64,000 nucleotides of DNA, taken from positions 310,001 to 374,000 of the forward strand of contig NZ_JAVKGO010000001.1 in assembly GCF_031432315.1 (NCBI RefSeq). The letters are read 5' to 3'. The notes beneath the pieces are model-generated. The model did no database searches. It had not been told where the DNA came from and saw only the letters and a list, made by a program, of their open reading frames with translations. How positions within the stretch are numbered: the first letter of the stretch is position 1; every line of letters begins with the position of its first letter. Made by a program: the position numbers and the translations under genes. The stretch is from Serpentinicella sp031432315 (lineage in GTDB: Bacteria; Bacillota; Clostridia; Peptostreptococcales; Natronincolaceae). Below, one piece after another: positions 24,613 through 32,595 of the stretch.

Positions 24613-24656
24613 AATTAAAATTTAAAATCCACTATCTATTTGACAGTGGATTTTAA
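24613..24656 (-). terminator. Intrinsic terminator after mlpA
   Basis: On the minus strand AAAATCCACT and AGTGGATTTT form ten pairs around an 11-base loop, followed by AAATTTT. It lies five bases past the mlpA stop codon. Confidence 0.8.
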
Positions 24657-24661
24657 ATTAA

Positions 24662-25927
24662 CTACATATTAAGATATTTTTTTACTTTGTCAGATTCATC
24701 TTCTTTGCTAATTGTTGTAGATGCAAGATTTTCAAAGTTAATTATTTCTCTTATAATAAGGTCTATGTCCTCCATGGTTACATCATCTATTTTTTGAATG
24801 ATATCATTTTGCGTATAAGTCTTATTCAGTAAAAGTTCTGATTTGCCCATTGCAGACATTCTACTACTAGTACTTTCTAAACTTATTATATAACTTCCTT
24901 TTAACTGTTCTTGTGATTTTTTTAATTCATCGTATGTAAATCCAGTCTTTGATATGTCTTTTAATTCGTTACTTAATAAAGAACATACTTGGCTTAAATT
25001 TTTTTGAGCTAGCCCAGCATAAATATTGAATAGACCAGCATCTTCATATACAGATGGGTATGAATAAATAGAATAAACTAAACCGTGATCTTCACGAATT
25101 TTTTGGAAAAGTCGTGAACTCATACTGCCACCAAAAATATTATTTAGAACATACATAGGATATAATAATTCTGAGTTTAAATTGAAACCTCTAAACCCTA
25201 GGCACAAATGTGTTTGTTCAATATTTTTTTGCTTATATTCGTGCATAAAATTATATGTTACATTATTATTACTGCTGTTCTTTTGATTTGGTAAGTTCTT
25301 TTCCCATCCAGAAAACTTATCTTCGATCTTACTTATTAATTCTTTATATGAAAAATTACCTACTACTGAAATAACAGAATTATTTGCTACATAATGCTTG
25401 TTTAAAAATTTTTTCATAGCAATACGATCAATTTTGATAAGTGATTCTTCTGTTCCTAGAATAGGAAGTCCCAAGGAACTTTCTCTAAAAATGGATTTTG
25501 TATGCAACTCATGCACTGTATCTTCAGCTGAATCTTCGTACATATTTATTTCTTCGTGTATAACACCCCGCTCTTTAATTAACTCAGCATCGTCTATATT
25601 TGAGTTAAATAATATATCAGCTAATATATCTAAAACTGAATCAATGTAAGTATTTAATACTTTAATATAGTAACATGTATATTCTTTGCTCGTGAAGGCA
25701 TTAATTTGTCCACCTATATTATCAATTTCTTCTGCAATTTGTTTTGAAGATCTTTTTGCTGTGCCTTTAAAAAGCATATGTTCAATAAAGTGAGATATTC
25801 CGTTATTATAATTTTTCTCATATCTACTTCCAATTTTTATCCAGATTCCAATTGTAACTGATTTAACATGATTTATTTCTTCTGTTACAATTCTTAATCC
25901 ATTATTTAATTTGTGTTTATTGTACAT
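24662..25927 (-). CDS. mlpA: M16-family zinc peptidase (MlpA/YmxG)
   Basis: A 421-residue insulinase-family peptidase. The inverted zinc motif HFIEH (in GISHFIEHMLFKGTAKRSSK, about residue 47) and the distal Glu in ERGVIHEEINM are present, so it should be catalytic. The C-terminal half carries the typical GGSMSSRLFQKIREDHGLVY motif. In Bacillus MlpA lies next to pnpA and has been tied to protease regulation and processing. ATG follows AGGAGGAAAA; nine bases after ylxY, so co-transcribed. Confidence 0.94.
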   Translation of the reverse strand: MYNKHKLNNGLRIVTEEINHVKSVTIGIWIKIGSRYEKNYNNGISHFIEHMLFKGTAKRSSKQIAEEIDNIGGQINAFTSKEYTCYYIKVLNTYIDSVLDILADILFNSNIDDAELIKERGVIHEEINMYEDSAEDTVHELHTKSIFRESSLGLPILGTEESLIKIDRIAMKKFLNKHYVANNSVISVVGNFSYKELISKIEDKFSGWEKNLPNQKNSSNNNVTYNFMHEYKQKNIEQTHLCLGFRGFNLNSELLYPMYVLNNIFGGSMSSRLFQKIREDHGLVYSIYSYPSVYEDAGLFNIYAGLAQKNLSQVCSLLSNELKDISKTGFTYDELKKSQEQLKGSYIISLESTSSRMSAMGKSELLLNKTYTQNDIIQKIDDVTMEDIDLIIREIINFENLASTTISKEDESDKVKKYLNM

Positions 25928-25935
25928 TTTTCCTC

Positions 25936-26673
25936 CTATTTTAGTATATCACTTACTCTTCCAACTTTCATTTGCTTCTCTTCTAGCTTATCAATTAATA
26001 TTGGCAAAGCTTTTGCAGTTTCTGGCATTGGATGCATAAGTACAATTGAGCCCGCATGATCATTTTTACTTATAACTCTGTCTACTATTATATCTTTAGT
26101 ACTGCCTGATCTCCAGTCTATTGTATCAATTGACCATAAGATTGTTGTATATCCAAGTTTTTCTGCTGCAACCAATGTATTTTGATTATAGGAACCAGAA
26201 GGTGGAGCAAATAAGTTTAGTTTTTTATTGTTTAGGTAAGGTAATATTATTTCATCTGCTTTTGATATCTGTTCAATATTTTTTTCAAGTGATAAATTAC
26301 CATAATTTAAATGTTGATACCCATGGCTACCAATCTCATGCCCTTCATCTATGATAAGTTTAAAAATATCTGGAAACTCTTTTGCCCATCGACCAGTAAC
26401 AAAAAAAGTAATTTTAACATCCTTATCTCTTAAAATTTCAAGCATATCAGGAATAACTTCATTACCCCAATCAACATTACAAGCAAAAGCAATATAATTG
26501 CTTGTATCGTCACCTCTTTCCACTGGCTGTATTGATTGATTAAGACTTATAACTGGTTCTGTTTTATTTTTATCATCTCCAGATAGACTATACCCAATAA
26601 TTGAAACAATTAGAATAAAAATCAGTGCAAAAACGATAAAAAAGAGTGTCCTTTTATTAATTATAAATATCAT
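25936..26673 (-). CDS. ylxY: Polysaccharide deacetylase, YlxY/PdaB-like
   Basis: A 245-residue protein with an N-terminal membrane anchor (about 9-28) and a NodB-type deacetylase domain. ACNVDWGNEVIPDMLEIL carries the metal-binding Asp, TFFVTGRWAKEFP the canonical core, and IGSHGYQHLNYGNLS the His motif. The end has SIVLMHPMPETAKALPILI. It probably modifies peptidoglycan or exopolysaccharide outside the cell; in the family members take part in spore cortex formation. ATG follows AAAGGAGG. Confidence 0.92.
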   Translation of the reverse strand: MIFIINKRTLFFIVFALIFILIVSIIGYSLSGDDKNKTEPVISLNQSIQPVERGDDTSNYIAFACNVDWGNEVIPDMLEILRDKDVKITFFVTGRWAKEFPDIFKLIIDEGHEIGSHGYQHLNYGNLSLEKNIEQISKADEIILPYLNNKKLNLFAPPSGSYNQNTLVAAEKLGYTTILWSIDTIDWRSGSTKDIIVDRVISKNDHAGSIVLMHPMPETAKALPILIDKLEEKQMKVGRVSDILK

Positions 26674-26757
26674 AATACATCCTCCTTTAAAGACTGATAC
26701 CTTTCTTATAGTTTATTTGTGATATCCGTCACTTATTCGAATGTATTTTTAAAATTA

Positions 26758-26790
26758 ATAAAAAAACATAAACCATTATGTGGTTTATGT
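26758..26790 (-). terminator. Intrinsic terminator after pnp
   Basis: On the minus strand ACATAAACCA and TGGTTTATGT pair over ten bases with the loop CATAA, and the stem leads directly into TTTTTTTATT. It is 14 bases past the pnp stop. Confidence 0.9.
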
Positions 26791-26803
26791 AATTTATTTT
26801 ATA

Positions 26804-28888
26804 TTATTGTTCCTTGGGTAACAGGGCTTTAATTGATAAACTAATTTTTCCCTGTTTGTCTATATCTATTACTTTTACATTAACTTCTTGATTTGTTGCT
26901 AAAACATCTTCTACTTTAGCTACTCTTTCGTGAGCTATATTTGAAACATGAACCAGTCCTTCTTTACCTGGAAGAATTTCAACAAAAGCTCCAAAGTTCA
27001 TAATTTTTATCACTTTTCCTTTATAAACTTCTCCAATTTCAGGTTCTTTTATAATATTTTCTATTTGTGAAAGTGCTTTTTCTGCGGCTTCTTGTGATTC
27101 AGCAGCAATAAATATAGTGCCATCATTCTCAATATCAATTTTAACTCCTGTATCATCAATTATTTTATTAATTGTTTTTCCACCTGTACCTATAACATCT
27201 CTAATTTTGTCAGGATTAATTTTAAATTTAAGAATTCTTGGCGCAAATGGAGATAATTGTTCTCGTGGAGAGTCAATTGTTTCTTTCATTTTTTGTAAAA
27301 TATAATTTCTACCTGTTTTTGCTTGATCTAGGGCGTTTTTGAGTATGTCTCTATCGATTCCTGCAATTTTAATATCCATTTGAATTGCTGTTATTCCTTT
27401 TCCTGTTCCTGCTACTTTAAAGTCCATATCACCTAAAGCATCTTCCATACCTTGTATATCAGATAATATAGCTACATCTTCCCCTTCTTTTACAAGTCCC
27501 ATTGCAATCCCAGCAACCATACTTTTAATAGGTACACCTGCATCTAGTAATGCTAATGTACTTCCACAAACACTGGCTTGGGACGTAGATCCATTTGATG
27601 CAAGGATTTCAGATACTAATCTAATAGCATATGGAAATTCTTCTTTACTTGGAATCATAGGCTCTAATGCTCTTTCTGCTAATGCACCATGTCCGATTTC
27701 TCTTCGACCTGGGCCTCTAAGAAATCTAGCTTCTCCAACACTATATGGAGGAAAATTATAATGATGCATGTACCTTTTAGATTCTTCTTCACCCAAACCA
27801 TCAATTTTCTGAACTTCACCTAATGGTCCAAGTGTTGCTACTGTTAAGGCTTGAGTTTGTCCTCGTGTAAATAGACCTGATCCATGTGTTCTTGGTAGAA
27901 TACCTACTTCAGAAAATATTGGTCTAACTTCATCAAGACTACGATCATCTGGTCTAACTTTTTCTTTTGTTATCATAAACCTTAACTGTTCTTTAACTAT
28001 GCTTCCAAGTACTTCTTTAACTTGTTTTAACCTATCATCAAATTTTTCAGAAAAATATTCGATTGTATCCTCTTTAACTTTATCTAGGTTTTCACTTCTT
28101 TCATGCTTGTCAAAAGTTTTAAGTGCATTTAGCACTTTATTTGTAGCATAATTTCGCACTTCTTCATTAAGATCGTCATCAACTACACTTAGTTTTAGCT
28201 CCTGCTTTTCTTTACCTACTTCATCTACAATCTCATCAATAAATGATATAATTTTCTTTATCTCGTTATGACCAAACATGAATGCATCTAACATTTCTTC
28301 CTCAGATATTTCTTGACTACCTGCTTCAATCATCATTATTGCATCTTTTGTACCTGAAAGTACTAAATCTAAATCGCTTTTGTCTCTTTGTATGCTTGTT
28401 GGATTGATAATAAACTCTCCATTTATCATACCAACATTTACAGATGCTATTGGTCCTTGAAAAGGAATATCTGAAATAGATAATGCAATAGAAGAGCCTA
28501 TCATAGCAGTAATATCAGGAGGGCAGTCCTGATCTACAGATAAAACAGTTGCAATAACTTGTACATCATTTCTATATCCTTTAGGAAACAATGGTCTTAT
28601 TGGTCTATCTATAAGTCTAGATGTAAGAATAGCTTTTTCTGATGGTCTCGCTTCTCTTTTTATGAATCCTCCAGGAATTTTTCCAACAGCATATAATTTT
28701 TCTTCATAATCTACACTTAGCGGGAAAAAATCGATACCTTCTTTCGGCTCCTTAGATGCTGTTGCGTTTACAAGTACTACGGTTTCTCCATACGTGACTA
28801 AGCACGAACCATTTGATAATTGTGCTAATTTACCAGTTTCCACTATAAACGGACGTCCTGCAATTTCTGTTTTAAATACTTTATGCAC
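26804..28888 (-). CDS. pnp: Polynucleotide phosphorylase
   Basis: 3'-5' phosphorolytic exoribonuclease of mRNA turnover. Two RNase PH domains (about 1-220 and 310-540), an alpha linker, KH (about 545-610, KFKINPDKIRDVIGTGGKT) and S1 (about 615-690, GEVYKGKVIKIMNFGAFVEI). The catalytic signatures FFPLSVDYEEKLYAVGKIPG, GQTQALTVATLG and GHGALAERALEPMIP are intact. I assign GTG at 28888 as start, since AGGAGG is seven bases upstream; an in-frame ATG 18 bases earlier overlaps that ribosome site. 694 residues. It follows rpsO, the classic arrangement. Confidence 0.97.
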   Translation of the reverse strand: MHKVFKTEIAGRPFIVETGKLAQLSNGSCLVTYGETVVLVNATASKEPKEGIDFFPLSVDYEEKLYAVGKIPGGFIKREARPSEKAILTSRLIDRPIRPLFPKGYRNDVQVIATVLSVDQDCPPDITAMIGSSIALSISDIPFQGPIASVNVGMINGEFIINPTSIQRDKSDLDLVLSGTKDAIMMIEAGSQEISEEEMLDAFMFGHNEIKKIISFIDEIVDEVGKEKQELKLSVVDDDLNEEVRNYATNKVLNALKTFDKHERSENLDKVKEDTIEYFSEKFDDRLKQVKEVLGSIVKEQLRFMITKEKVRPDDRSLDEVRPIFSEVGILPRTHGSGLFTRGQTQALTVATLGPLGEVQKIDGLGEEESKRYMHHYNFPPYSVGEARFLRGPGRREIGHGALAERALEPMIPSKEEFPYAIRLVSEILASNGSTSQASVCGSTLALLDAGVPIKSMVAGIAMGLVKEGEDVAILSDIQGMEDALGDMDFKVAGTGKGITAIQMDIKIAGIDRDILKNALDQAKTGRNYILQKMKETIDSPREQLSPFAPRILKFKINPDKIRDVIGTGGKTINKIIDDTGVKIDIENDGTIFIAAESQEAAEKALSQIENIIKEPEIGEVYKGKVIKIMNFGAFVEILPGKEGLVHVSNIAHERVAKVEDVLATNQEVNVKVIDIDKQGKISLSIKALLPKEQ

Positions 28889-28993
28889 ACAATTTCCTCC
28901 TTTCATTTATTAGCATAATACATAAGTTATTCTATAGTCTTAGTAAAAAATATATAAATCATTCTTTAGGTATGTATAAATTTTCATTAGATA

Positions 28994-29019
28994 TAAATAT
29001 AGAGCGGGTATACCCGCTC
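28994..29019 (-). terminator. Palindromic hairpin between rpsO and pnp
   Basis: GAGCGGGTATACCCGCTC (29002-29019) is a perfect 18-base palindrome seven bases past the rpsO stop, followed on the minus strand by TATATTTATATCT. There is no clean T run, so termination may be partial; in many bacteria this gap holds an attenuating terminator or an RNA-processing site that sets pnp levels. Confidence 0.65.
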
Positions 29020-29026
29020 ATAGCAA

Positions 29027-29290
29027 TTATTTTCTCAGTCCTAATTTTTCAATTAGTTCTCTATATCTTTCGATATTTTTATTTTTCACATAGTTTAAAA
29101 GATTTCTTCTTTTACCAACCATTTTAAGTAATCCTCTTCTTGAGTGATGATCTTTTTTATGAGTTTTCAAGTGATCGTTCAAGTGATTAATTCTCTCCGT
29201 TAATAACGCAATTTGTACTTCTGGAGAACCAGTGTCGGTATCATGCACTTTATAGGTTTCAATTAATGATTTCTTTTCAACTTTTGCCAT
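29027..29290 (-). CDS. rpsO: 30S ribosomal protein S15
   Basis: An 87-residue early-binding 16S rRNA protein: HDTDTGSPEVQIALLTERIN and THKKDHHSRRGLLKMVGKRR are invariant S15 motifs. ATG at 29290 follows a strong AAGGAGGTGA. A hairpin-forming leader just upstream could be the binding site for S15 autoregulation. Confidence 0.98.
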   Translation of the reverse strand: MAKVEKKSLIETYKVHDTDTGSPEVQIALLTERINHLNDHLKTHKKDHHSRRGLLKMVGKRRNLLNYVKNKNIERYRELIEKLGLRK

Positions 29291-29317
29291 AGTCGTTCAC
29301 CTCCTTAAAAATTATCC

Positions 29318-29362
29318 CCTTATTCTAAGTAACTGTCGGTGAGTCATATTACCGAGAATAGG
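29318..29362 (-). promoter_or_regulatory. Candidate S15 autoregulatory leader before rpsO
   Basis: On the minus strand TATTCT and CGGT pair with AGAATA and ACCG across the 40 bases before the rpsO ribosome site, giving a stem with a ten-base bulge. S15 is known to regulate its own synthesis through leader structures in several phyla; this stem is a candidate of that kind, not a proven match to a named motif. Confidence 0.45.
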
Positions 29363-29377
29363 TTCATTTCATATCCG

Positions 29378-30322
29378 CTATAAGTCTAACATATCTTTAT
29401 TATCTTGTAAATATTTTTTTGCATTTTTTATATCTTTATCTATTTGCAACGATAATTCACTAGTATTTTTAAATTTTATCTGCTTTCTTATTTTTTCGTA
29501 AAATTCAATCGTTATAGTCCTATCGTATAGTGGTTCATAATAATTTATAATATAAGTTTCAATACTGGTATATTGATTATTAAACGTTGGGTTTGTTCCA
29601 ATAGAAGTTAACCCTTGATATCTAACTCCATCTATCGTAACTACTGTTATATAAACGCCTTCTGTAGGTATAATCTGATTAGGTTCAACTTCTATGTTCG
29701 CAGTAGGATAGCCCATAGTTCTTCCTCTTTTTTTCCCATTTATAACGTGACTCTTAATGAGAAAAGGCCTCCCTAAATAAGTATTAGCTCCAGTTATATT
29801 ACCATTTTTAATATGGCTTCTTATTATAGAGCTACTAACTTTTTCATCGTTAATTTCTACAGGTTCGATTACAATAACATCAAAACCATATTTTTCACCA
29901 TATGTTTTTAAAAGAGAAACATCTCCTTGAGCCTTATAACCAAATCTATAATCAAATCCAACGACTACAAATTTACAATTTAAAGTATTTATCAATATTT
30001 TTATTACAAACTCTTCTGCACTTAAGCTCATGATAGTTTCGCTAAAAGTATCAAAAAAGAGAGTGTCAAGATTAAATGACTTTAATATCTCCACTTTGTT
30101 GTAAAAATTTGTAATGTGCATTTTGAAATTTTGCTTTTTAACAAGACTTTGAGGATGATTTAAAAAAGTATAAACACATGACTCCATATCTTCTAACTTG
30201 CTTTTTTCAACTAATGTTTTGATCAATTTCTGATGGCCTAAATGAATACCATCAAAGTTGCCAAGAGCAACACCTCTAGATATATTTTTATTGATTTGTT
30301 CATATTTATTTAGTACTCTCAT
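29378..30322 (-). CDS. ribF: Bifunctional riboflavin kinase/FAD synthetase
   Basis: Makes FMN from riboflavin and then FAD. The N-terminal adenylyltransferase has GVALGNFDGIHLGHQKLI and CKFVVVGFDYRFGYKAQGDV; the C-terminal kinase has GKKRGRTMGYPTANIEV and TSIGTNPTFNNQY. At 314 residues it is full length. It is last in the operon rimP-nusA-...-truB-ribF, 19 bases after truB. No riboflavin riboswitch is seen. Confidence 0.96.
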   Translation of the reverse strand: MRVLNKYEQINKNISRGVALGNFDGIHLGHQKLIKTLVEKSKLEDMESCVYTFLNHPQSLVKKQNFKMHITNFYNKVEILKSFNLDTLFFDTFSETIMSLSAEEFVIKILINTLNCKFVVVGFDYRFGYKAQGDVSLLKTYGEKYGFDVIVIEPVEINDEKVSSSIIRSHIKNGNITGANTYLGRPFLIKSHVINGKKRGRTMGYPTANIEVEPNQIIPTEGVYITVVTIDGVRYQGLTSIGTNPTFNNQYTSIETYIINYYEPLYDRTITIEFYEKIRKQIKFKNTSELSLQIDKDIKNAKKYLQDNKDMLDL

Positions 30323-30341
30323 AAATTTATATTGCCCCTCT

Positions 30342-31235
30342 TTAAATAAGTAGCCTAGAAAATTTCAATAATAATGCGTTATTTGATGGATCATTTTGTA
30401 TTTTTCCTAAACCAACAAATTTGTTCTCTAAATAAATAGCCACTGTCTGATCTTGGTCACAATGTCCACATGTAGTAAAATATTTTTCACTAATTGGATT
30501 TCCATTTAAGGCTAGTTTCTTTTGTGATGGATGTATATGAATTTTTGGTATATGTGTTAGAGGATAATCTATTGGTAATAGATGTTTTTTTATTAAATTA
30601 GTTTGGTTAAGCTCTTCAATTGAAATTGTTGAATCAATATCAAACTTACCTGCTCGTGTTCTAAGTAGAAATGACATTGTTCCACCACATTCTAATGCTT
30701 GGCCAATATCATGACATAACGTTCTAATATAGGTTCCTTTAGAACATTCAACATCAAATAAAACTCTGTTATCCTTAATATAAACAATATGTATTTTATA
30801 AATTTCTATACGTCTTGATTTTCTTTCTATTTCAATTCCTTCTCTTGCAAAATCATAAAGTTTTTTTCCACCGACCTTTAATGCAGAGTACATTGGTGGG
30901 ACTTGGTTATACACGCCTACAAAGCTTAATATAGTCCTGATGATATCTTCTTTTGATTTATTTATAGTCTTTGTTTTTAAAATCTGTCCATCTGTATCTT
31001 GTGTATCCGTTTCAATTCCAAGTAATAACTCAGCACGATAAGATTTAGTATCGTTTAGTAAGTAATTTGAGATTTTTGTTGCTTTTCCAATACATATTGG
31101 TAATACACCCGCAGCACTTGGATCAAGGGTCCCTGTATGTCCCACTTTTTTAATATTAGTTTTTTTTCTAATAATATTAACTACATCATGAGAGGACATT
31201 CCAGGAGGTTTTAAGATATTTATTATACCTTCCAT
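30342..31235 (-). CDS. truB: tRNA pseudouridine-55 synthase TruB
   Basis: Isomerises U55 in the T-loop of tRNAs. INILKPPGMSSHDVVNIIRK, GHTGTLDPSAAGVLPICIG with the catalytic Asp, and the RNA-binding YSALKVGGKKLYDFAREG are visible. The C-terminal part resembles the PUA-like extension. ATG at 31235 is chosen because TAGGTGA lies five bases before it; a GTG nine bases upstream overlaps the nrnA end. 297 residues. Confidence 0.96.
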   Translation of the reverse strand: MEGIINILKPPGMSSHDVVNIIRKKTNIKKVGHTGTLDPSAAGVLPICIGKATKISNYLLNDTKSYRAELLLGIETDTQDTDGQILKTKTINKSKEDIIRTILSFVGVYNQVPPMYSALKVGGKKLYDFAREGIEIERKSRRIEIYKIHIVYIKDNRVLFDVECSKGTYIRTLCHDIGQALECGGTMSFLLRTRAGKFDIDSTISIEELNQTNLIKKHLLPIDYPLTHIPKIHIHPSQKKLALNGNPISEKYFTTCGHCDQDQTVAIYLENKFVGLGKIQNDPSNNALLLKFSRLLI

Positions 31236-31240
31236 AAAAG

Positions 31241-32197
31241 TCACCTACCCAAATAAATAGATAAAATATCTTTTATTTTGTTTTTAATTTCAATTGGAGT
31301 ACATGTTGTTGTTATTCCTGCGGCCTTTTTGTGACCACCACCATTAAAATGGCGAGCAATTTCACTAACGTCAAAATTACTCTTTGATCTTAGGCTTACT
31401 TTAGTACTATTAAATTGTTCTTTAATAAGAATAGCAACTTCTATACCTTTAATATCTCGCGCAAAGTTGACTACACTATCTACTTCATCAATAGTTACTC
31501 CATAAGATTTAACCTGTTCACATGTAATTGTTACGAATGAAACTTTACCACCCATAGTTACTTCTAAATTGCTCAAAATAGATCCAGTAAGCTTAACACT
31601 TTGTAAAGAATTGTTTTGATATAAATTAAAAGAAATATTTTCAATGTCAATACCAGTTTTCACAAGTTTTGAAACAATTTCATGAGTTTTATAGGTTGTG
31701 TTACTGTAAGTAAAGTTACCAGTATCGGTTAAAATTCCTGTATATAAACAAGTTGCAATGTTTTTATCAATTATAAAATTATCTTCTAAAATGTGATAGA
31801 TAATTTCACAAGTAGCAGATGCATCATGATCTACAATATTTACATCTCCAAACATAGTATTACTGATGTGATGATCAATATTAATTACCGTTTTACTTTG
31901 ATTTAAAATGCGTTTACATTCACCTAAACGATCCTCATCTCCACAATCCAAAACAAAACAGAAGTCATATTTACACTCTGGATAATTGTCATATTTTGTC
32001 AACAAATCAATATTAGGTAGAAATTTAAATTTTAATGGTACTATATCAGTGTTATATATTGTTATATCATCGCATATTTTATTTAATGCTATACCTAATC
32101 CTATTGTAGAACCTAAACTATCTCCATCTGGATTTATATGAGATATGACTGCAACTTTACTAGTCTGATTAATCTTCTGTATGAGATTGTTTATCAT
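31241..32197 (-). CDS. nrnA: DHH-family oligoribonuclease/pAp phosphatase NrnA
   Basis: Degrades nano-RNAs and dephosphorylates 3'-phosphoadenosine 5'-phosphate. The DHH domain contains SHINPDGDSLGSTIGLG, FVLDCGDEDRLGE and INIDHHISNT; DHHA1 ends with FNGGGHKKAAGITT. I place the start at ATG 32197, which leaves the usual dozen residues before the first motif; several GTG codons further upstream (to 32233) are open but lack clear ribosome sites. It overlaps the end of rbfA by 29 bases, suggesting translational coupling. Confidence 0.93.
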   Translation of the reverse strand: MINNLIQKINQTSKVAVISHINPDGDSLGSTIGLGIALNKICDDITIYNTDIVPLKFKFLPNIDLLTKYDNYPECKYDFCFVLDCGDEDRLGECKRILNQSKTVINIDHHISNTMFGDVNIVDHDASATCEIIYHILEDNFIIDKNIATCLYTGILTDTGNFTYSNTTYKTHEIVSKLVKTGIDIENISFNLYQNNSLQSVKLTGSILSNLEVTMGGKVSFVTITCEQVKSYGVTIDEVDSVVNFARDIKGIEVAILIKEQFNSTKVSLRSKSNFDVSEIARHFNGGGHKKAAGITTTCTPIEIKNKIKDILSIYLGR

Positions 32198-32576
32198 TAA
32201 GTTTATCACTTTCTTCACTTCTCTTTTTTTCACCTGTTTCGATTTTGGATATTAGTTCTTGCATGGCCATTCCTTTTTGGATAGATTCATCTAATTTAAA
32301 GATTATTTCAGGTACATAACGTATTTTAATATGTTTACCAATTTCTCTTCTAACAAACCCTGCAGATTTCTTTAGTCCATCTAATGTTTCCCTTTTTTCT
32401 CTCTCTGTACCTAAAATGCTTATATAGATTGTTGCATATCTAAGATCACGAGTTGCTTCTACTGATGTGATGCTTGTCATGGAGGATATTCTTGGATCTT
32501 TCAAACTATTTCTAATAATTAGACTTACACTTTTTTTAATTTCTTCATTTAGTCTATTGGTTCTTGGATAAGCCAA
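32169..32576 (-). CDS. rbfA: Ribosome-binding factor A
   Basis: Late 30S maturation factor that binds near helix 1 of 16S rRNA. At 135 residues it has the KH-like core (RNSLKDPRISSMTSITSVEA, DLRYATIYISILG, IKIRYVPEIIFKLDESIQKG) and a charged tail. The start is TTG at 32576, eight bases after GGAAG. It lies 20 bases after infB. Confidence 0.95.
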   Translation of the reverse strand: MAYPRTNRLNEEIKKSVSLIIRNSLKDPRISSMTSITSVEATRDLRYATIYISILGTEREKRETLDGLKKSAGFVRREIGKHIKIRYVPEIIFKLDESIQKGMAMQELISKIETGEKKRSEESDKLNDKQSHTED

Positions 32577-32595
32577 AGGTTAATCTTCCTTTCCT

